From Alphaproteobacteria bacterium (GTDB lineage Bacteria > Pseudomonadota > Alphaproteobacteria > Micavibrionales > Micavibrionaceae): a stretch of 9,019 nucleotides of DNA. Of the stretch, positions 4,900 to 9,019 are shown piece by piece (position 1 is the first letter of the stretch; each line of letters begins with the position of its first letter). The notes under the pieces are model-generated. The model had not been told where the DNA came from. It searched no databases and saw nothing but the letters and a program-made list of their open reading frames with translations. The stretch covers positions 1-9,019 of the forward strand of contig JAGLKS010000076.1 in NCBI GenBank assembly GCA_023140905.1, in the 5' to 3' direction. A program made the position numbers and the translations under genes.

Positions 4900-7425
4900 G
4901 TGAGCGACAAAGACAAAGAAACTTCTGGTAAGGCTGTTAAGTCGGCGGTATCTAAAGAAAATAAAGGTAAGCAAAAAAGCCCTTCTAAAAATCAGGAGGG
5001 CCTTTCTGCTGATTCGGGAAAGGATCAAAAGCGAAAAAAGGCACGAAAACGTGTGGAAGCTAAGGATATAAGTATAGAGACACAAGTAGGGTCGGGGAAA
5101 ACGCATTCTGAAAGTGAGGCATCAGAGGATGTTAGAAGAAGGCAGACTTCTTATGACACACATTCTGGTCAGCAATCTAAACAACAGCAGAAATCTTCGG
5201 ATAATTGGGCATTGCAAGCAGACAGGATGGCTGTAAAACTACCTTTGGTGGAATGTTTGCGTTTGATGGCAGGGCATTATGGTCGCCGGACCAGTGCAGG
5301 ATCTTTGACCGCCGGATTGCCAATTTCAAAAATGGGAATAACGCCAGCTTTATTTATTAGAGCTGCTGAACGTGCGGATATGCAAGCAATCTTGGTTGAA
5401 CGGTCATTAGCTGCGCTGGCTATTGCCCCGAATTTACCATGTATTTTGTCTTTGGAAGAAGGACAGGCTTGTATTTTGTGGTCTGTTAAAGGCGATTTAT
5501 CTGATTTACAGGAAAAGGTTGATGCAGATAATGAGGATGTCTCGGATGCACAGCATTTGAGCTTTGTTGTGCAATTTCCAGAAACAGCCGATGAAAAGCG
5601 GGAAATGTCTCTTGATGAATTAAGCAAGCTTTACACGGGATATGCTTTCTTTTTGCGTCCTGTTGCGCGCAGTGATGAACGTGCCGGTCCTGCTGAAATT
5701 GATTCTGGACGAGATTGGTTCTGGTCAACATTCTGGAAGAACAGAACGATTTATAGTGAGGTGGCTATTGCCGCTTTCATGATTAATGTGTTCGGGTTGA
5801 CTAGCTCTATCTTTATCATGACTGTTTATGATCGCGTTATCCCCAATGCTGCGTTTGAGACGCTTTATGCGTTAACGTTTGGTGTTGCAATTGTCTATAT
5901 CTTTGATTTTATTTTGCGTAATTTGCGCGCACATTTCCTTGATCATGCCGGGCGGCGGGCCGATGTAAAAATATCAGCTATGTTATTTGAGCAAATTATG
6001 GGTATGACGATGGCTTCGCGCCCGCAAAGTGCAGGGATTCTTGCAAGTAATATGAAAGAATTTGAAACGCTGCGCGATTTCTTTACTTCTGCATCATTGG
6101 CAGTATTGATTGATTTGCCTTTTGTGCTGGTGTTTATCGGTGTGATGGCGATTATTGGCGGCCCTGTGGCTTTTGTGCCGCTGGCAGCTATTCCTTTAGT
6201 TATTGGCATGGGGTTTTATCTGCAAAAACCCCTAAGAAAAGTGATACAGCAATCATTACATGAAAGCGCGTTAAAGAATGCTTTGCTTTTTGAGACGATT
6301 ATCGGGTTGGAAACAATTAAAGTGCACGCCTCGGAGGGAAATACACAACGCCGTTGGGAAGAGTTGACAGAGAAGTCCTCGCGCACATCTGTGAGGTCGC
6401 GCCAGTTATCGGCTTTTGCTCAGAACTGGGCGGTATTTATTCAACAGATTGTTAGTGTTGGTATTGTTTTTGTCGGTGTGTTTATGATTGCCGATGGTGT
6501 TATTACTCAAGGTGCGTTAGTGGCTTGTGTTTTATTATCTGGCCGTACAATGGGGCCATTAGCACAAATTTCCGGTCTAATGACGCGCCTTAATCAATCT
6601 CGTGAGGCACTTGTGCAGCTTGACGATCTCATGAAAAAACCGGTTGAGCGGCCAACGGGCAAGCATTTTGTGCCTATGCCGCATGTTAATGGGCGTGTTG
6701 AGTTTCGCGATGTTGTTTTTTCCTATCCTGAGCAGGAGACACCCTCACTCAAAGAAGTTAGTTTCTTGATTAATCCGGGAGAGCGTGTAGGCATTATCGG
6801 TGCTGTGGGGTCAGGGAAAACAACAATAGAGCGTTTATTGCTTAATTTATACGAGCCGACATCAGGCTCTGTGCAGATTGATGGTACAGATGTGCGCCAG
6901 ATTGATCCGGGTGATTTGCGCCGGAATATCGGTGTAGTTCAACAAAGCCCGCAGCTTTTTTATGGCTCTGTGCGTGAAAACATTACAATGGGGCATGAAA
7001 TGGCGCCGGATCGTACTGTGCTTAAGGCTGCGGAATTATCCGGTGTAATGGAATTTTTGCGTGAATCTTCAGCAGGTCTGGATACGCAGGTTGGTGAACG
7101 TGGTGAAGCTCTTTCCGGTGGACAACGTCAAACCGTAGCGATTGCACGAGCCTTGCTTTATGATCCGCCAATTATGGTGTTTGACGAACCGACAGCCTCT
7201 ATAGATCCAGCCTCAGAATTACGCTTGCGTCGGCGTTTGGATAGTTTGTGCAGTAACAAGACGGTCATTCTTATTACGCATAAAGGCACTATGTTGGAGT
7301 TGGTTGATAAATTGATATTACTCGATCGTGGACAAATTGTTGCTTATGGTCCGAAAGAGGAGGTTATTCGCAAGCTTCAAGCGCGTGAGTATAAAACTTC
7401 TAATGCGGGGAAAACTAATGCCTGA
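4900..7425 (+). CDS. LapB-type T1SS ABC transporter (C39-like domain, membrane and ATPase domains fused)
   Basis: This is the inner-membrane ATP-driven exporter that recognises the adhesin C-terminal signal and pushes it into the adaptor-channel conduit. Numbering from GTG 4900 (841 aa): a Lys/Ser/Glu-rich low-complexity extension (1-109); a C39-like domain (about 112-245) with LVECLRLMAGHYGRRTS but no Cys-His peptidase pair at the expected places, so probably a non-cleaving substrate-binding domain; and an ABC exporter membrane domain (about 265-560) with roughly six hydrophobic segments, including VFGLTSSIFIMTVYDRVIP. The ATPase domain has Walker A GAVGSGKT (634-641), Q-loop near 682, signature LSGGQ (738-742), Walker B IMVFDE (D762, E763) and H-loop His794, all intact. 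The family is usually about 700-730 aa; the excess is the N-terminal extension. TTG 4891 is an alternative start and ATG 5227 would remove the extension. The gene overlaps the adaptor gene by 8 bp. Confidence 0.93.
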   Translation: MSDKDKETSGKAVKSAVSKENKGKQKSPSKNQEGLSADSGKDQKRKKARKRVEAKDISIETQVGSGKTHSESEASEDVRRRQTSYDTHSGQQSKQQQKSSDNWALQADRMAVKLPLVECLRLMAGHYGRRTSAGSLTAGLPISKMGITPALFIRAAERADMQAILVERSLAALAIAPNLPCILSLEEGQACILWSVKGDLSDLQEKVDADNEDVSDAQHLSFVVQFPETADEKREMSLDELSKLYTGYAFFLRPVARSDERAGPAEIDSGRDWFWSTFWKNRTIYSEVAIAAFMINVFGLTSSIFIMTVYDRVIPNAAFETLYALTFGVAIVYIFDFILRNLRAHFLDHAGRRADVKISAMLFEQIMGMTMASRPQSAGILASNMKEFETLRDFFTSASLAVLIDLPFVLVFIGVMAIIGGPVAFVPLAAIPLVIGMGFYLQKPLRKVIQQSLHESALKNALLFETIIGLETIKVHASEGNTQRRWEELTEKSSRTSVRSRQLSAFAQNWAVFIQQIVSVGIVFVGVFMIADGVITQGALVACVLLSGRTMGPLAQISGLMTRLNQSREALVQLDDLMKKPVERPTGKHFVPMPHVNGRVEFRDVVFSYPEQETPSLKEVSFLINPGERVGIIGAVGSGKTTIERLLLNLYEPTSGSVQIDGTDVRQIDPGDLRRNIGVVQQSPQLFYGSVRENITMGHEMAPDRTVLKAAELSGVMEFLRESSAGLDTQVGERGEALSGGQRQTVAIARALLYDPPIMVFDEPTASIDPASELRLRRRLDSLCSNKTVILITHKGTMLELVDKLILLDRGQIVAYGPKEEVIRKLQAREYKTSNAGKTNA
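4976..5005. other. terminator-like hairpin inside the 5' end of the ABC transporter gene
   Basis: GCCCTTC (4979-4985) can pair with GGAGGGC (4995-5001) around a 9-nt A-rich loop, including one G-U pair on the + strand RNA. Six A residues (4973-4978) precede it and CTTTCT follows. On the + strand the stem is good but the T-run is short. On the - strand the stem has one C-A mismatch but is followed by six T residues, which resembles an intrinsic terminator. It may be chance in Lys/Pro/Gly codons, or an attenuating or antisense-terminating element. Confidence 0.35.
7407..7410 (+). promoter_or_regulatory. ribosome binding site for the adaptor gene
   Basis: GGGG lies 7 nt before ATG 7418, inside the last codons of the ABC gene. 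It supports ATG 7418 over the in-frame ATG at 7328, which would overlap the ABC gene by nearly 100 bp and add 30 residues that look like out-of-frame ABC coding sequence. Confidence 0.55.
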
Positions 7426-8842
7426 TGATGTAACAGAACAAAAAAAGGCGCACGGTGCTCCTATTGATGCGGAGATCGTGAAGGAAACCCGCAATAAGAT
7501 ACAGGAAGGTCAAGAGGAAAAACGTTCCCGCATGGGGATGTTTAAAGCGCATGCTGTTCGGTTTTTTGATGCAGACGATCAGATTCCCTTATCAAAGCAT
7601 TTTTTGATGGCTTCGATCACTATATTTTTTGTGCTGTTTATTATGTGGGCTAATTTAGCGTCTTTGGATGAAGTAACGCGCGGTTTGGGTAAGATTATAC
7701 CGTCTAGTGAAGTGCAGGCATTGCAAAGCCTTGACCCCGGAATTGTTGATGAATTTCTTGTCAAGGAAGGGGATTTTGTTGAAAAGGATCAAGTCTTGAT
7801 GCGTTTGCGCGATATTGAAGCTGCTTCGGATTTAGGTGCAAATCGTGCCCGTTATTTGGGGTTGCTTGCTGCAATTTCCCGACTGCAAGCTGAAGCTGAA
7901 GGACGTGAGAATGTAGCTTTTCCAGATGAGGTTCAAACTGATGCTCCCGATAGTGTGAAGGAAGAGCTTAACGCTTTTCGGGCTAATATGCTGCAATTGG
8001 AAGGACAAAAGAATGTTCTAAAGAAACAGCTGAAACAACGAGAACAGGAGCTTGATGAGCTTAATTCACGTATTGGTGACTTGAAGGGTATTATTCATTT
8101 GCAACGTAAAGAAATGGAAATGATTAAGCCGTTAGTGGAGAGAGGCTCTGCACCAAAGTTAGAATTGTTGCAGCTGGAACGCGGTATAAAAGAACGTGTG
8201 TCTGAACTAAATGGCTTTAAAGCAAGTTTGCCGCGTATGCAAACTGCGATTGATGAAGCAGAAGCCCGGCTTGAAGAAGTGCAGCAAGGAGTTCGCGCTG
8301 AAGCACAAGAAATTCTTGCAGAAAGATCAATGCAGCTTAATGAAATTCGTGAACGCTTAAGCGGTTTGCGCGAGCGTAAAGGGCGTAAAGAAATTAAATC
8401 TCCGGTCTCTGGAACAATTCAGGAGCTTACAGTAAACACAATTGGCGGGGTTGTACGCGCTGGGGAAGACATTATCAAGATTGTGCCAAGAGACGATCAG
8501 CTTATTGTGGAAGCACGTATTAAACCGTCTGATCGGGCTTTTATCTATCCGGGACAGCAAGCGGTTATTAAGCTTACAGCTTATGATTTTTCTATTTATG
8601 GCAGTCTTAAAGGTGAATTATTGGACATTAGTGCTGATACATTTGAAGATGAAAACGGCAACCCTTTTTACCGCGTGCGTCTTCGTACCTATGAAACTGA
8701 GTTGAAACGTAAAAACGAGGTTCTGCCAATTATTCCGGGTATGATCGCCAGTGTTGATATATTAACAGGCAAGAAAACTGTAATGCAGTATTTGCTTAAG
8801 CCTTTTGTTAAGACTCTCGATAATGCAATGAATGAACGTTAA
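7418..8842 (+). CDS. HlyD-family T1SS membrane fusion protein (LapC-like)
   Basis: This is the periplasmic adaptor that links the ABC exporter to the outer-membrane channel. From ATG 7418 the protein has 474 residues, normal for the family. A hydrophilic cytoplasmic N-terminus (1-60) leads into one membrane anchor, FLMASITIFFVLFIMWANL (62-80). The first half of a lipoyl/barrel-sandwich domain follows (about 95-132; VDEFLVKEGDFVEKDQVL). Next is a long alpha-helical coiled-coil hairpin (about 140-325) rich in Glu, Lys, Gln and Leu. The second lipoyl half is at about 326-358 (IKSPVSGTIQELTVNTIGGVVRAGEDIIKIVP), and a beta-barrel domain runs to the end, with the family-typical PGMIASVDILTGKKTVMQYLLKP at 440-462. 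The start overlaps the ABC stop by 8 bp (ATGCCTGA), suggesting translational coupling and balanced production of the two inner-membrane parts. No frameshift or missing segment is visible. Confidence 0.94.
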   Translation: MPDDVTEQKKAHGAPIDAEIVKETRNKIQEGQEEKRSRMGMFKAHAVRFFDADDQIPLSKHFLMASITIFFVLFIMWANLASLDEVTRGLGKIIPSSEVQALQSLDPGIVDEFLVKEGDFVEKDQVLMRLRDIEAASDLGANRARYLGLLAAISRLQAEAEGRENVAFPDEVQTDAPDSVKEELNAFRANMLQLEGQKNVLKKQLKQREQELDELNSRIGDLKGIIHLQRKEMEMIKPLVERGSAPKLELLQLERGIKERVSELNGFKASLPRMQTAIDEAEARLEEVQQGVRAEAQEILAERSMQLNEIRERLSGLRERKGRKEIKSPVSGTIQELTVNTIGGVVRAGEDIIKIVPRDDQLIVEARIKPSDRAFIYPGQQAVIKLTAYDFSIYGSLKGELLDISADTFEDENGNPFYRVRLRTYETELKRKNEVLPIIPGMIASVDILTGKKTVMQYLLKPFVKTLDNAMNER

Positions 8843-8940
8843 GGCTATAAAGATACTTGCAAAGAATTGGGCAAAAGGCTTTAACTGAAAGACATAATGT
8901 GAATTTATTTTAAATTTTAACCTTAGGAGATATTAAGACG
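8843..8940. other. short gap between the T1SS operon and the next gene
   Basis: These 98 bp hold no gene. There is no strong intrinsic terminator: only a 4-bp TTGC/GCAA stem near 8857-8874 and an AT-rich stretch at 8901-8920. CATAAT at 8893-8898 resembles a -10 element but lacks a well-spaced -35. Whether the downstream gene has its own promoter cannot be settled from this stretch. Confidence 0.4.
8924..8930 (+). promoter_or_regulatory. ribosome binding site for the downstream thrS-like gene
   Basis: TAGGAGA is a strong Shine-Dalgarno match. Its AGGAG core is 11 nt from ATG 8941, at the long end of the usual range. It supports a real gene start at 8941. Confidence 0.6.
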
Positions 8941-9019
8941 ATGTCTAATAATAATGTAACCGTGACGATGCCTGATAAATCAACCCGTTCATACGCGGTC
9001 GGCACGACGGGAACGGGCA
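8941..9019 (+). CDS. thrS: probable threonyl-tRNA synthetase N-terminus (3' partial)
   Basis: Only 26 codons are visible: MSNNNVTVTMPDKSTRSYAVGTTGTG, still open at the window end. The pattern of a hydrophobic strand (VTVTMPD), a polar turn (KSTRSY) and AVGTTG resembles the start of a TGS domain, the ubiquitin-like fold at the N-terminus of threonyl-tRNA synthetase, where LPDGS followed by AGTT is typical. ThrRS charges tRNA-Thr in the cytoplasm and would be unrelated in function to the export operon. A RelA/SpoT-type or other TGS protein is less likely, because there the TGS domain is not N-terminal. With so few residues the call rests on this pattern and the good ribosome binding site. Confidence 0.6.
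   Translation, partial: MSNNNVTVTMPDKSTRSYAVGTTGTG

Overview
The window carries the 3' end of a giant RTX/LapA-type adhesin gene, then a complete type I secretion system (T1SS) in the same orientation, then the first codons of what is probably threonyl-tRNA synthetase. All recognised genes are on the + strand. Base composition is moderately AT-rich. The gene set (TolC-like porin, inner-membrane ABC exporter, HlyD adaptor, RTX substrate) requires a Gram-negative bacterium. The style of the proteins would fit a lower-GC alphaproteobacterium, but nothing in the window fixes the taxon.

Layout. Positions 1-3150 encode 1049 residues of an extracellular adhesin whose N-terminus lies upstream of the window. 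The visible part runs: Ig/cadherin-like repeats, a T1SS-143-type repeat, a VCBS-like domain split by an inserted beta-rich segment, one isolated RTX nonapeptide, a von Willebrand factor A (VWA) domain with an intact metal site, two RTX blocks and a C-terminal secretion signal. An AT-rich gap of about 290 bp follows. It has no convincing gene and no convincing terminator, but it has short direct repeats and a weak promoter candidate. Next come the TolC-family outer-membrane channel (3446-4846), a LapB-type ABC transporter with a degenerate C39-like N-terminal domain (4900-7425) and an HlyD/LapC-type membrane fusion protein (7418-8842). The last two overlap by 8 bp. After 98 bp without a recognised gene, a new ORF starts at 8941 with a TGS-domain-like N-terminus and runs off the window.

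How the genes work together. The ABC protein, the periplasmic adaptor and the outer-membrane channel should form a continuous conduit that exports the adhesin from its C-terminal signal. RTX repeats fold on binding external calcium, and the VWA and Ig-like domains would act in surface or cell-cell attachment. By analogy with LapA, the adhesin may be held in the channel by an N-terminal retention module and released by a LapG-type protease controlled by LapD. Neither the adhesin N-terminus nor lapD/lapG is in the window, so that part is untested.

The unusual points are the approximately 110-residue charged low-complexity extension on the ABC protein, a terminator-like hairpin inside the DNA encoding it, and the insertion that splits the VCBS-like domain of the adhesin. 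I see no evidence of an entirely new system: the core is a recognisable adhesin-exporting T1SS.
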